From NCBI GenBank assembly GCA_016188625.1, contig JACPHL010000225.1:1-15572 (forward strand): DNA of 15,572 nt. The letters run 5' to 3'. The stretch comes from Candidatus Rokuibacteriota bacterium (GTDB taxonomy: Bacteria > Methylomirabilota > Methylomirabilia > Rokubacteriales > JACPHL01). This document shows, in pieces, positions 1 through 6,839 of the stretch. The notes under the pieces are model-generated. The model did no database searches and had not been told where the DNA came from. It saw only the letters and a list, made by a program, of their open reading frames with translations. The number at the start of each line of letters is the position of its first letter. Within the stretch, counting starts at the first letter, position 1. The translations under genes were made by a program, and so were the position numbers.

Positions 1-306
1 GCGCTGTGGGGGGAGCGGGTGTACGACGAGGCGGGGCAGCTCCTCACCGGGAGCCTGATGGATTACCTGCTCCCGACGGCGATGGAGGTGCCGGCGGTCA
101 GGACGGTGCATCTGGAGTCGCCCTCGCTGCGGAACCCCTTGGGGGTGAAGGGGCTGGGGGAGGGGGGGGCGATCGGGCCGCCGGCGGCGGTGGCCAACGC
201 GGTGGAGGACGCCCTGGCGCCCTTCGGGGTGAAGGTGACGCGGACCCCGCTCCACCCGGCGCGGGTGCGGGCGCTGATCCGGGCGGGGCAGCAGGTCCTG
301 GCATGA
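1..306 (+). CDS. Molybdenum hydroxylase large subunit (CoxL/XdhA-like), 3' end only
   Basis: This is the C-terminal 101 residues of a molybdopterin-binding large subunit of the xanthine dehydrogenase/aerobic CO dehydrogenase family; the 5' part lies outside the window. The visible part has the conserved end of the second molybdenum-binding domain, with the segment GVKGLGEGG (fragment residues 48-56). Its glutamate (fragment residue 54, nt 160-162) corresponds to the active-site general base of molybdenum hydroxylases. The tail GPPAAVANAVEDA is also typical. The frame is open from the first base and stops at TGA 304-306, overlapping the ATG of the FAD subunit (ATGA). The gene order is large-FAD-FeS. 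The loop that separates true CO dehydrogenases from other hydroxylases is not in the window, so the substrate cannot be read. Context suggests an N-heterocycle such as a purine or pyrimidine (inference). Confidence 0.93.
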   Translation, partial: ALWGERVYDEAGQLLTGSLMDYLLPTAMEVPAVRTVHLESPSLRNPLGVKGLGEGGAIGPPAAVANAVEDALAPFGVKVTRTPLHPARVRALIRAGQQVLA

Positions 307-1184
307 AGCCGGCCCCCTTCGCCTACGCGGCGCCCCGCTCGGTGGAGGAGGTCGTGGCCCTCCTCGCCGAGCACGGGGACCAGGCCAAGCTCCTGGCCGG
401 GGGGCAGAGCCTGGTCCCGATGCTCAACTTCCGGCTGGCGCGCCCCGAGGTCCTGATCGACCTCAACCGGGTGCCGGGGCTCGACGGGATCCGGCTCGAC
501 GGCGGTCTGCTCCGCATCGGCGCCATGACCCGCCAGTCCACCCTCGAGCGGCACGCCGAGGTCCTCGCCCGCTGCCCGCTCCTCCCCGCGGCCCTCCATT
601 TCATCGGCCACCCGCCGATCCGCCACCGCGGCACCGTCGGCGGCAGCCTCGCCCACGCCGACCCGGCCGCCGAGCTCCCCGCCGTCCTGGCCTGCCTGGG
701 CGGCGAGGTGGTGGCGCAGAGCCGCCGGGGGGAGCGGGTGATCCCGGCGGCGGAGCTGTTCGTGGGCCTCATGACCACCGCGCTCCAGCCCGACGAGGTG
801 ATGACCGAGGTCCGGATGCGCCTGCCCGCTCCCGGCGCCGGGTGGGCGGTCCTGGAGGTCGCGCGCCGCCACGGCGACTTCGCCCTGGTGGGGGTCGTGG
901 CGCTCCTCGAGCTGGGGGGCGAGGGGGCGATCCGCGAGGCCCGCCTCGCCCTCTTCAGCGTCGGCCCGACTCCCGTGCGCGCGCGGGCGGCGGAGGAGGC
1001 CCTGGCGGGGCGCCGGCCGACCGCCGAGGAGTTCCAACGCGCCGCGGCCCTGGTGGAGGAGGCCCTCGACCCCGACTCGGACCTCCACGCCTCGGCCGAG
1101 TACCGCCGGGAGGTCGGGGGGGTCCTCGCCCGCCGGGCGCTGACGCAGGCGCTCGCGAGGATCCCGGGGAGGGAGGCGCGATGA
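303..1184 (+). CDS. Molybdenum hydroxylase FAD-binding (medium) subunit, CoxM/XdhB-like
   Basis: This 293-residue protein is the flavin subunit that passes electrons from the [2Fe-2S] centres to the final acceptor in a three-subunit molybdenum hydroxylase. The N-terminal PCMH-type FAD domain carries LLAGGQSLVPMLNFRLA (residues 30-46) and the second FAD motif TVGGSLAHADPAAELPA (residues 111-127). The C-terminal third fits the CO dehydrogenase flavoprotein C-terminal domain. The length is usual for the family (about 280-300 aa). The ATG at 303 overlaps the stop of the large subunit, and the stop overlaps the start of the FeS subunit, so all three are probably translationally coupled. The same frame stays open upstream of 303 to base 6, but that extension is antiparallel-composition, low-complexity sequence lying over the large-subunit gene and is not coding. 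Confidence 0.95.
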   Translation: MKPAPFAYAAPRSVEEVVALLAEHGDQAKLLAGGQSLVPMLNFRLARPEVLIDLNRVPGLDGIRLDGGLLRIGAMTRQSTLERHAEVLARCPLLPAALHFIGHPPIRHRGTVGGSLAHADPAAELPAVLACLGGEVVAQSRRGERVIPAAELFVGLMTTALQPDEVMTEVRMRLPAPGAGWAVLEVARRHGDFALVGVVALLELGGEGAIREARLALFSVGPTPVRARAAEEALAGRRPTAEEFQRAAALVEEALDPDSDLHASAEYRREVGGVLARRALTQALARIPGREAR

Positions 1185-1690
1185 GTCAGCGGCCCGAGCG
1201 GATGCACCGGGTGCGGCTTCGGGTGAACGGCCAGGCGCGGGAGGGGGTGGTGGAGGCCCGGAAGAGCCTGGCGGACTTCCTGCGGGAGGACCTCGATCTG
1301 ACGGGGACGCATCTCGGATGCGAGCACGGGGTGTGCGGGGCGTGCACGGTCTGGCTGGACGGGGCGCCGGTCCGGAGCTGTCTGCTCCTGGCGGTGCAGG
1401 CGGACGGGGCGGAGGTGATGACGGTGGAGGGGCTGGCGCCGGCGGGAGGGCTGCACCCCCTGCAGGAGGCGTTCTGGGAGCACCACGGGCTCCAGTGCGG
1501 GTTCTGCACGCCCGGGATCCTGCTGAGCGCGTACGCCTTCCTGCGGGAGCACCCGGCGCCGACGGAGGGGGAGATCCGCGAGATGCTGGCGGGGCATCTC
1601 TGCCGGTGCACCGGGTACGAGCACATCGTGGAGGCGATTCGGGCGGCGGCGGAGGCCGGGGCGGGGGCGGTGCCCCCCGGCTCGGCGTGA
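1181..1690 (+). CDS. Molybdenum hydroxylase [2Fe-2S] small subunit, CoxS/XdhC-like
   Basis: This 169-residue iron-sulfur subunit carries electrons from the molybdenum site to FAD. All eight cluster ligands are present. The N-terminal plant-ferredoxin-like domain has C47, C52, C55 and C67 (CEHGVCGAC ... C). The C-terminal helical domain has C106, C109, C141 and C143 (CGFC ... CRC). The signatures GCEHGVCGACTV and CGFCTPG are exact for the family. The ATG at 1181 overlaps the upstream stop (ATGA). An internal ATG at 1202 (MHRVRL) is an alternative start that would trim seven residues outside the domain. It is the last gene of the hydroxylase unit; 61 bases without a gene separate it from the transporter binding protein. 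Confidence 0.96.
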   Translation: MSQRPERMHRVRLRVNGQAREGVVEARKSLADFLREDLDLTGTHLGCEHGVCGACTVWLDGAPVRSCLLLAVQADGAEVMTVEGLAPAGGLHPLQEAFWEHHGLQCGFCTPGILLSAYAFLREHPAPTEGEIREMLAGHLCRCTGYEHIVEAIRAAAEAGAGAVPPGSA

Positions 1691-1751
1691 GCGGTCGTCT
1701 CGAACGAAGGCAAGGGGTTCCTCAACGCGTCGTCAGAGAAGGAGAAGCAGG

Positions 1752-2762
1752 ATGAAGCGGTCGAGCATCGTCAGCTGGGGCATCGTCGGCGCGCTCCTGC
1801 TCGCGGTCGGGGTGTGGGGCCTCGCCCCCGCGCCCGCCGACGCGCAGGCCAAGAAGAAGCTTCGCGTGGTCTCGATCTTCCAGACCCCCATCGAGGAGCC
1901 GTGGGACGGGGCGATCCACCAGGCCCTCCTCAAGGCCCAGAAGGAGCTCGGCTTCGAGTACGAGTGGACGGAGAAGGTCTCGGGCGCCGACTTCGAGCGG
2001 GTCGTCCGGGAGTACGCGGAGAAGAAGTACGACCTGATCATGGGGGACGCCTTCGGCCAGGAGCAGGCGGCCCGCCGGGTCGCCAAGGCCTACCCCAAGA
2101 TCAAGTTCCTCTTCGGCTCCGGCCTCGGCCCGGCCCGGCCCAACTTCGGGGTCTTCGACAACTGGATCCATGAGCCCGCCTACCTCTGCGGCATGATCGC
2201 CGGCAAGCTGACCAAGACCAACGTCCTCGGGGTGGTGGGCGGCCATCCGGTCCCCGAGGTCAACCGGCTGATCAACGCCTTCAAGGCCGGAGCCCTCGAG
2301 GTCAACCCCAAGGTCAAGCTGAAGGTGGCCTTCATCGGGAGCTGGTTCGACCCGCCCAAGACCAAGGAGGCCGCCCTGGCCCAGATCGAGGCCGGCGCCG
2401 ACCTCCTCTACGCCGAGCGCTACGGGGTGATCGACGCGGCCAAGGATCGGGGGAAGCTCGCCTTCGGGAACCTCCTGGATCAGCATGACCTCGCCCCCGA
2501 CACGGTCATCACCGGGCCGGTCTGGGACATGCACCCCCTGGTGAAGTTCGCCGTCGAGTCGGTCCGCCGGGGGACCTTCGTGGCCATGGACTACGCCGAG
2601 TGGACCATGATGCAGAAGGGCGGGGCCAAGCTCGCGCCGTTCTACGGCTGGGACAAGAAGCTCCCCAAGGAGATCATCGAGATGGTGAAGAAGCGCGAGC
2701 AGGAGATCCTGGCCGGGCTCTTCCGGGTCCCCGTGGACGAGAGCACGCCCAAGTCGGATTAA
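1752..2762 (+). CDS. BMP/PnrA-like ABC transporter substrate-binding protein
   Basis: This 336-residue periplasmic binding protein belongs to the basic membrane protein (BMP/PnrA/Med) family, whose characterised members bind purine or pyrimidine nucleosides. The N-terminus is a clear signal peptide: MKRSS, a hydrophobic stretch at residues 6-24 and an Ala-x-Ala site (ADA, 29-31) before QAKKK. It has no lipobox cysteine, so a soluble periplasmic protein is likely, unlike the lipoprotein BMPs of Gram-positives. The mature part shows the family pattern: repeated binding and opening phrases around IEEPWDG (41-47) and YAEKKYDLIMGDAFGQ (89-104), and a GVVGGHPVPEVNR segment mid-protein. A strong purine-rich ribosome-binding stretch (GAGAAGGAGAAGCAGG, about 1736-1751) precedes ATG 1752. 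It heads a four-gene importer and directly follows the molybdenum hydroxylase, which suggests it brings in that enzyme's substrate or its nucleoside precursor (inference). Confidence 0.93.
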   Translation: MKRSSIVSWGIVGALLLAVGVWGLAPAPADAQAKKKLRVVSIFQTPIEEPWDGAIHQALLKAQKELGFEYEWTEKVSGADFERVVREYAEKKYDLIMGDAFGQEQAARRVAKAYPKIKFLFGSGLGPARPNFGVFDNWIHEPAYLCGMIAGKLTKTNVLGVVGGHPVPEVNRLINAFKAGALEVNPKVKLKVAFIGSWFDPPKTKEAALAQIEAGADLLYAERYGVIDAAKDRGKLAFGNLLDQHDLAPDTVITGPVWDMHPLVKFAVESVRRGTFVAMDYAEWTMMQKGGAKLAPFYGWDKKLPKEIIEMVKKREQEILAGLFRVPVDESTPKSD

Positions 2763-2890
2763 CTTCGGAGGGGGGTTACACCCCCCTTCCGAACCTCCCC
2801 CCGAGGTTGCGCGGGCGAAGCCCGCGCTCGAGCGCACCAACCAGTCCGTGAGCCGAGGGGGGCAGGGGAGGGGGGCGCTGCCCCCACCCG
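2763..2890 (+). repeat. Intergenic multi-hairpin repeat, copy A
   Basis: This repeat starts directly after the TAA of the binding-protein gene. It contains successive hairpins. Hairpin 1 pairs TTCGGAGGGGGG (2764-2775) with CCCCCCTTCCGAA (2781-2793), leaving one bulged T. Hairpin 2 pairs AACCTC (2792-2797) with GAGGTT (2803-2808) and competes with the base of hairpin 1. Hairpin 3 pairs GCGCGGGC (2809-2816) with GCCCGCGC (2820-2827) around a GAA loop. A further one, GGGGGC/GCCCCC, lies at 2871-2885. The 2764-2860 part aligns with copy B at 6736-6835, including the linker CCGAACCTCCCCCCG. The position after a highly expressed binding-protein gene suggests a transcript-end or attenuation role, but there is no U-tract. 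The 2845-2859 segment recurs inverted at 5539-5553. Confidence 0.75.
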
Positions 2891-2958
2891 ATGACCCGCA
2901 ACCGGGGGCGGCTCACCGGGCGGGATCCGGTGGGTCGCTCCCGTTTCCGGGGGACGCC

Positions 2959-4413
2959 ATGACCGGCCCGCCCGCGGTCCGGATGCGCGGGGTCCGAAAG
3001 CGCTTCCTGGACGTGGTCGCCAACGACGGGATCGACTTCGATCTCCACCCCGGGGAGGTCTGCGCGCTCCTCGGGGAGAACGGCGCGGGCAAGACCACCC
3101 TGATGAACATCCTCTTCGGGCTCCTGCCGCCCGATGCGGGGACCCTCGAGGTCTGGGGCGAGCCGGTCACCCTCCGCTCCCCCCGGGAGGCGATCGCCCG
3201 CGGCATCGGGATGGTGCACCAGCACTTCACCCTGGTCCCGCCCCACACGGTCCTGGAGAACATCGTCGTGGGCACGCTCGAGGTCGATCCGGACGCCCCG
3301 GTCTGGCAGCTCTCCGTGGGGGAGCAGCAGCGGGTGGAGATCGTCAAGGCCCTCTACCGCGGCGCCCGCATCCTCATCCTGGACGAGCCCACCGCGGTCC
3401 TGACCCCGCCCGAGGCGCGCGGCCTCTTCAAGGCCCTCCGCTCCCTGGCCGCCGAGGGGCGCGCCGTGGTCTTCATCTCCCACAAGCTCCGGGAGGTCAT
3501 GGAGGTGACCGACCGGGTCGTGGTCCTGCGCGGGGGCCGGGTGGTGGCGACCCGGCAGACCGCCGCCACGGACCCGCAGGAGCTGGCCCGCCTGATGGTG
3601 GGCCGCGAGGTCCACACCCCGGTCCGCCGGCCCCGACCGGCCGCCGGGGCGCCGGTCCTGGAGGTGGAGGAGCTGGTGGTGGACAACGACCGCGGCCTCA
3701 CCGCGGTGGAGCGGGTCTCCTTCGCCGTGCACGCCGGCGAGATCTTCGGCCTGGCCGGCGTCTCCGGCAACGGCCAGGGGGAGCTGGCGGAGGCGATCTT
3801 CGGGCTCCGCCGAGCCCGGCGGGGGCGGATCCGGGTCGGGGACGCCGCGCTGACCAACCGGCCGGCCGCGGAGGTGGTCGCCCGGCGGGTCGCGCGGATT
3901 CCCGAGGACCGGATCGGGGTCGGCCTGCTCATGGAGCTGTCGCTGGCCGAGAACCTCATCCTCGAGACCTACCGGGATCCCCGCTTCCGTCGAGGGCCGT
4001 TCTTCCTCGCCTCCGCGGTCGCCGGGTTCGCCGACCGGTTGCTCGCCGACTACCGGGTGCGGGCGCCCCACCGGGCGGTTCCCGCCAAGACCCTCTCGGG
4101 CGGCAACCTCCAGAAGCTCCTCCTGGCCCGGGCGCTCGCCCGGGAGCCGGTCTTACTTGTCGCCCACCAGCCGACCCGGGGGCTCGACGTGGCGGCGACC
4201 GAGGAGGTGCACGCCCGCCTCCTCGAGCTCCGGGAGCGGGGCGTCGCCGTCCTCCTCATCTCGGAAGACCTCGACGAGATCCTGGCCCTGAGCGACCGGA
4301 TCGGGGTCCTCTACGAGGGGCGGCTGATGGGGGTGGTCCCGGCGGAGGAGGCCCGGGTCGAGGAGCTCGGCCTCCTGATGGCCGGCGTCGGGCCGGAGGG
4401 GCCCCGGGCGTGA
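2959..4413 (+). CDS. BMP-family ABC transporter ATPase with two nucleotide-binding domains (NupO/YufO/RbsA type)
   Basis: This 484-residue tandem ATPase powers the nucleoside/base importer from the cytoplasmic face. NBD1 has Walker A GENGAGKT (39-46), Q-loop Q88, signature LSVGEQQ (118-124), Walker B ILILDEP (138-144) and switch H175. NBD2 has the degenerate Walker A usual in this group (GVSGNGQG, 267-274), signature LSGGN (379-383), and a Walker B region reading LLVAHQPTRGLD without the acidic pair, close to the family's usual AAQPTRGLD. The spacing between Q88 and LSVGEQQ is only 30 residues, about 20-25 fewer than I expect for this family, so a piece of the NBD1 helical region seems to be missing in frame. 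ATG 2959 is chosen because the conserved VRMRGVRKRF start follows directly; upstream codons run through repeat DNA. The stop overlaps the GTG of the permease. Confidence 0.92.
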   Translation: MTGPPAVRMRGVRKRFLDVVANDGIDFDLHPGEVCALLGENGAGKTTLMNILFGLLPPDAGTLEVWGEPVTLRSPREAIARGIGMVHQHFTLVPPHTVLENIVVGTLEVDPDAPVWQLSVGEQQRVEIVKALYRGARILILDEPTAVLTPPEARGLFKALRSLAAEGRAVVFISHKLREVMEVTDRVVVLRGGRVVATRQTAATDPQELARLMVGREVHTPVRRPRPAAGAPVLEVEELVVDNDRGLTAVERVSFAVHAGEIFGLAGVSGNGQGELAEAIFGLRRARRGRIRVGDAALTNRPAAEVVARRVARIPEDRIGVGLLMELSLAENLILETYRDPRFRRGPFFLASAVAGFADRLLADYRVRAPHRAVPAKTLSGGNLQKLLLARALAREPVLLVAHQPTRGLDVAATEEVHARLLELRERGVAVLLISEDLDEILALSDRIGVLYEGRLMGVVPAEEARVEELGLLMAGVGPEGPRA

Positions 4414-5654
4414 TCGCCCTCCGGCTCGAGCGTCGTCACCCCCTCCCCCTCTGGCAGCAGGCGATCCTGCCGCTCCTCTCGGTCCTGGCGGCCCTCGGCC
4501 TCTGCGGCCTCCTGGTCCTCTGGGCGGGGGCCGATCTCGTCCGGGCTTACGCGGCCCTGTTCGTCGGCGCCCTGGGGAGCCGCTTCGCCGTCCTCGAGAC
4601 GTTCGTCAAGAGCGCGCCCCTGATCCTGACCGGCCTCGCCGTGGCCCTGGCCTTCCGCGCCAAGTTCTGGAACATCGGCGCCGAGGGGCAGCTCTACGCC
4701 GGGGCCACGGCCGCCACCTGGTTCGGCCTGACCTTCACCGAGACCCCGGCCTGGCTCCTCCTCCCTCTCCTCCTCCTCGGCAGCTTCGCGGCCGGGGGCG
4801 CGTGGGCCCTCATCCCGGGGCTCCTCAAGGCCCGTCTGAAGGTGGACGATGTCGTGACCACCCTCCTGATGAACTACATCATGCTCTACCTGGTCTCGGC
4901 GCTGGTGGACGGCCCCTGGCGCGAGCCGGTGAGCCAGTGGCCGCAGTCCCCGGAGATCGTGGAGGCGGCGCAGCTCCCGATCCTGCTCGAGCGCTCCCGG
5001 TTCCACCTCGGCATCCCCCTCGCTTTCTTCTGCGCCGGGCTGGTCTGGCTCCTCCTGGCCCGCACCCCGCTCGGCTACGCCATCAAGGCGGTCGGGGTGA
5101 ACCCGCGGGCGGCGGAGTTCGGGGGGATCCGCACCGCGCGGGTGATCGCCGTGACCGCCCTCCTCTCGGGTGGGCTGGCCGGCCTGGCCGGGGCCGGGGA
5201 GCTGGCGGGGATCCAGTTCCACCTGATGGAGGCCATCTCGCCGGGGTACGGCTACTCCGGGATCGTCGTCGCCATGCTGGGCGGGCTCCACCCCCTCGGG
5301 GTCGTCCTCGCCGCCTTCTTCTTCGGCGTCGTCAACAACGGGGCCCAGCACATGAGCCGGGTGACCGGGGTCCCGACCTACCTCGTGGAGGTGATGCAGG
5401 GGGTGACGCTCCTGGCGATGCTGGCGGCCCTCCTCCTCCTCGGCAGCTTCGCGGCCGGGGGCGCGTGGGCCCTCATCCCGGGGCTCCTCAAGGCCCGTCT
5501 GAAGGTGGGTAATGCCGATGCGGCACGCGCGCTCTCGACCCTCGGCTCACGGATGGCTGGTCCTCCGGGAGGCATCGACCCCTCGCTCCACACGCTCCAC
5601 GGCGCACCCGTCTCGGGCTCGCCGGGCGGGGATGCCCCTCCGGACTCGCCCTGA
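4410..5654 (+). CDS. BMP-type ABC transporter permease 1 with aberrant C-terminus
   Basis: This is an inner-membrane permease of the BPD_transp_2 family (LivH/RbsC/YufP type). The first 340 or so residues look normal: several hydrophobic segments, LTGLAVALAFRAKFWNIGAEGQ (73-94) and DDVVTTLLMNYI (146-157), then GYSGIVVAMLGGLHPLG (281-297). GTG 4410 overlaps the ATPase stop (GTGA). The C-terminus is odd. After LAMLAA (335-340), where such permeases usually end within a few tens of residues, codons 341-366 repeat codons 120-145 exactly, because a 79-bp DNA segment is duplicated in the same frame. A tail of 48 proline- and glycine-rich residues follows, with no family resemblance and relaxed third-position GC, ending at TGA 5652. 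The native end was probably close to codon 341 and next to the start of permease 2. The total of 414 aa exceeds the usual length of about 350-370. Confidence 0.9.
   Translation: MIALRLERRHPLPLWQQAILPLLSVLAALGLCGLLVLWAGADLVRAYAALFVGALGSRFAVLETFVKSAPLILTGLAVALAFRAKFWNIGAEGQLYAGATAATWFGLTFTETPAWLLLPLLLLGSFAAGGAWALIPGLLKARLKVDDVVTTLLMNYIMLYLVSALVDGPWREPVSQWPQSPEIVEAAQLPILLERSRFHLGIPLAFFCAGLVWLLLARTPLGYAIKAVGVNPRAAEFGGIRTARVIAVTALLSGGLAGLAGAGELAGIQFHLMEAISPGYGYSGIVVAMLGGLHPLGVVLAAFFFGVVNNGAQHMSRVTGVPTYLVEVMQGVTLLAMLAALLLLGSFAAGGAWALIPGLLKARLKVGNADAARALSTLGSRMAGPPGGIDPSLHTLHGAPVSGSPGGDAPPDSP
4767..4845 (+). repeat. 79-bp perfect direct repeat, copy 1 (inside permease 1)
   Basis: This segment, codons 120-145 of permease 1 plus one base, is the likely original copy. 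It sits in the natural middle of the protein, between the NIGAEGQ segment and the DDVVTTLLMNY motif. It is identical base for base to 5430-5508, an offset of 663 bp that keeps the frame. The left edge is a CTC-rich run (CTCCTCCTCCTCGG) that also occurs at the recipient site, so it gives microhomology. Confidence 0.95.
5430..5508 (+). repeat. 79-bp perfect direct repeat, copy 2 (end of permease 1)
   Basis: This is an exact second copy of 4767-4845, placed just where the permease should finish. Identity starts within the CTC run at 5430 and stops sharply at 5508/5509. After that the sequence no longer resembles the first copy or any permease. The copy is perfect, so the event is recent or was created during assembly. 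Confidence 0.95.
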
Positions 5655-5788
5655 CGCTGCCTTTTACTTGCGGTCCGGTTTCCCCTTCCCGGCTCGCTCA
5701 CGACGGGGACCCGCGCCGCTCCGCTTAACGTTCCGCTCGGGGCCGACGCCTCCCGTTCGGGGGCCAGTCCCCCTCCGAGTCCGCTAGG
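5509..5788. other. About 280 bp of unassigned DNA between the permease repeat and permease 2
   Basis: No recognisable gene lies here. The first 146 bases are read as the aberrant tail of permease 1; the rest is non-coding. Composition is less strictly third-position GC than in neighbouring genes, with runs such as CCTTTTACTTGC and TTAACGTTCC. Positions 5539-5553 (CCCTCGGCTCACGGA) are the exact reverse complement of 2845-2859 in repeat copy A, and the next bases (TGGCTGGT) resemble that copy's flank. A short inverted repeat GGGGG-CCAGT-CCCCC lies near 5759-5774. The stretch could be an inserted intergenic element or a piece of another locus joined here. Confidence 0.6.
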
Positions 5789-6730
5789 GTGGAGATCCTG
5801 TCGGTCGCCTTCTTCATCGGCCTCCTGGCGGCGATGCTCCGGATGGCCACCCCGCTGCTCTTCGCCACCATGGGGGAGCTCTTGACCGAGCGGGCCGGCG
5901 TCCTGAACCTGGGGATCGAGGGGACCATGCTCCTGGGCGCCATGGCCGGCTACCTGGTGGCCTACAAGACCGGGAGCCTCTGGCTCGGCCTCGGCGGGGC
6001 CCTCCTGACCGGGGCACTCCTCGGGCTCCTCATGGCGTTCATGGCCGTCACCCTCGGGGTGAGCCAGCACGTCAGCGGCCTCGGGATCACCCTCCTGGCC
6101 ACGGGGCTCTCGCTCTACATCTACCGGATGGTCATCGGCTCGCCCAGCGTCCCGCCGAGCATCCGCCCCTTCCAGATCCTCACGATCCCCGTGCTGGCCC
6201 AGCTCCCCGTCATCGGGCCCATCCTCTTCCGGCAGTACCTCCTGGTCTGGGTCGCCCTCGCCCTCGTCCCCCTGATCTGGCTCCTCCTCTTCCGGACCGC
6301 CCTCGGGCTCAAGATCCGCACCGTGGGGGAGAACCCTAAGGCGGCCGAGGTCGCCGGGGTGAGCGTCTACGGGATCCGCTACCTCTGCCTGATCGTCGGC
6401 GGCGCCCTGATGGCGCTCGGCGGGGCGTTCCTCTCCATGGCGCATTTCAACATGTTCCTCTTCGGGATGGTGGCGGGGCGGGGGTGGATCTCCATCGCCC
6501 TCGTCGTGTTCGGGAACTGGCGGCCGGGGAAGTGCCTGGCCGGCGCCCTGTTCTTCGGCGGGCTCGACGCCCTCCAGCTCCGGCTCCAGGCGGTGGGGTT
6601 CCAGGCCCTCCCCTACCAGTTCTTCCTCGTCCTGCCCTATATTCTGACCATCGTGGCCCTGGTGAGCGTCTCCCGCCGGGCGGCCTACCCCGGTTCCTTG
6701 CTCCTCCCTTACAAACGAGGCGAGGCATGA
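5789..6730 (+). CDS. BMP-type ABC transporter permease 2
   Basis: This 313-residue permease is the second membrane subunit of the nucleoside/base importer (BPD_transp_2, YufQ/NupQ type). It has about eight or more hydrophobic segments. Family motifs are GELLTERAGVLNLGIEG (residues 30-46 or so), GLKIRTVGENPKAAEVAGV in the cytoplasmic loop and WISIALVVFGNWRPG near the C-terminus. The length is normal (about 300-315 aa). GTG 5789 directly precedes the conserved EILS start. No convincing ribosome-binding site is visible before it (CTAGG at most). In related operons this gene follows permease 1 closely and is probably coupled to it. Here 280 bp of foreign-looking DNA and a displaced stop codon intervene, so expression may be affected if the arrangement is real. 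Confidence 0.93.
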   Translation: MEILSVAFFIGLLAAMLRMATPLLFATMGELLTERAGVLNLGIEGTMLLGAMAGYLVAYKTGSLWLGLGGALLTGALLGLLMAFMAVTLGVSQHVSGLGITLLATGLSLYIYRMVIGSPSVPPSIRPFQILTIPVLAQLPVIGPILFRQYLLVWVALALVPLIWLLLFRTALGLKIRTVGENPKAAEVAGVSVYGIRYLCLIVGGALMALGGAFLSMAHFNMFLFGMVAGRGWISIALVVFGNWRPGKCLAGALFFGGLDALQLRLQAVGFQALPYQFFLVLPYILTIVALVSVSRRAAYPGSLLLPYKRGEA

Positions 6731-6731
6731 A

Positions 6732-6835
6732 GGCCTCGGAGGGGGGCTCCGCCCCCCTTCCGAACCTCCCCCCGGGGGTTGCGCCGGCAGAGCCGGCGCT
6801 CGGAGGGCTGGAGACCAGTTCGGGAACACGGAGTG
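6732..6835 (+). repeat. Intergenic multi-hairpin repeat, copy B
   Basis: This repeat fills the gap between permease 2 and the DUF1116 gene. Hairpin 1 pairs TCGGAGGGGGGC (6736-6747) with GCCCCCCTTCCGA (6751-6763), with one bulge. Hairpin 2 pairs AACCTCC (6763-6769) with GGGGGTT (6774-6780), with one T-G pair. Hairpin 3 pairs GCGCCGGC (6781-6788) with GCCGGCGC (6792-6799) around AGA. Compared with copy A, hairpin 3 has a paired change at the fifth base (G-C in A, C-G in B) and a different loop. The ACCAGTTCGGGAAC end resembles ACCAGTCCGTGAGC in copy A. It lies just upstream of the start of the catabolic genes and could separate or modulate the two transcription units. Confidence 0.75.
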
Positions 6836-6839
6836 CTTC

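Noticed and set aside
323-1624. Long minus-strand frame over the hydroxylase FAD and FeS genes.
   Set aside because: Arg/Pro/Ser-rich composition with no motif, while the opposite strand encodes two well-conserved subunits.
1-1690. True aerobic CO dehydrogenase.
   Set aside because: The diagnostic active-site loop of the large subunit is outside the window, and the neighbouring genes point to heterocycle metabolism, so only the wider family is called.
2848-2958. Upstream GTG extension of the ABC ATPase (37 extra residues).
   Set aside because: The added codons lie in repeat DNA and give a Gly/Pro-rich stretch; the family start follows ATG 2959 directly.
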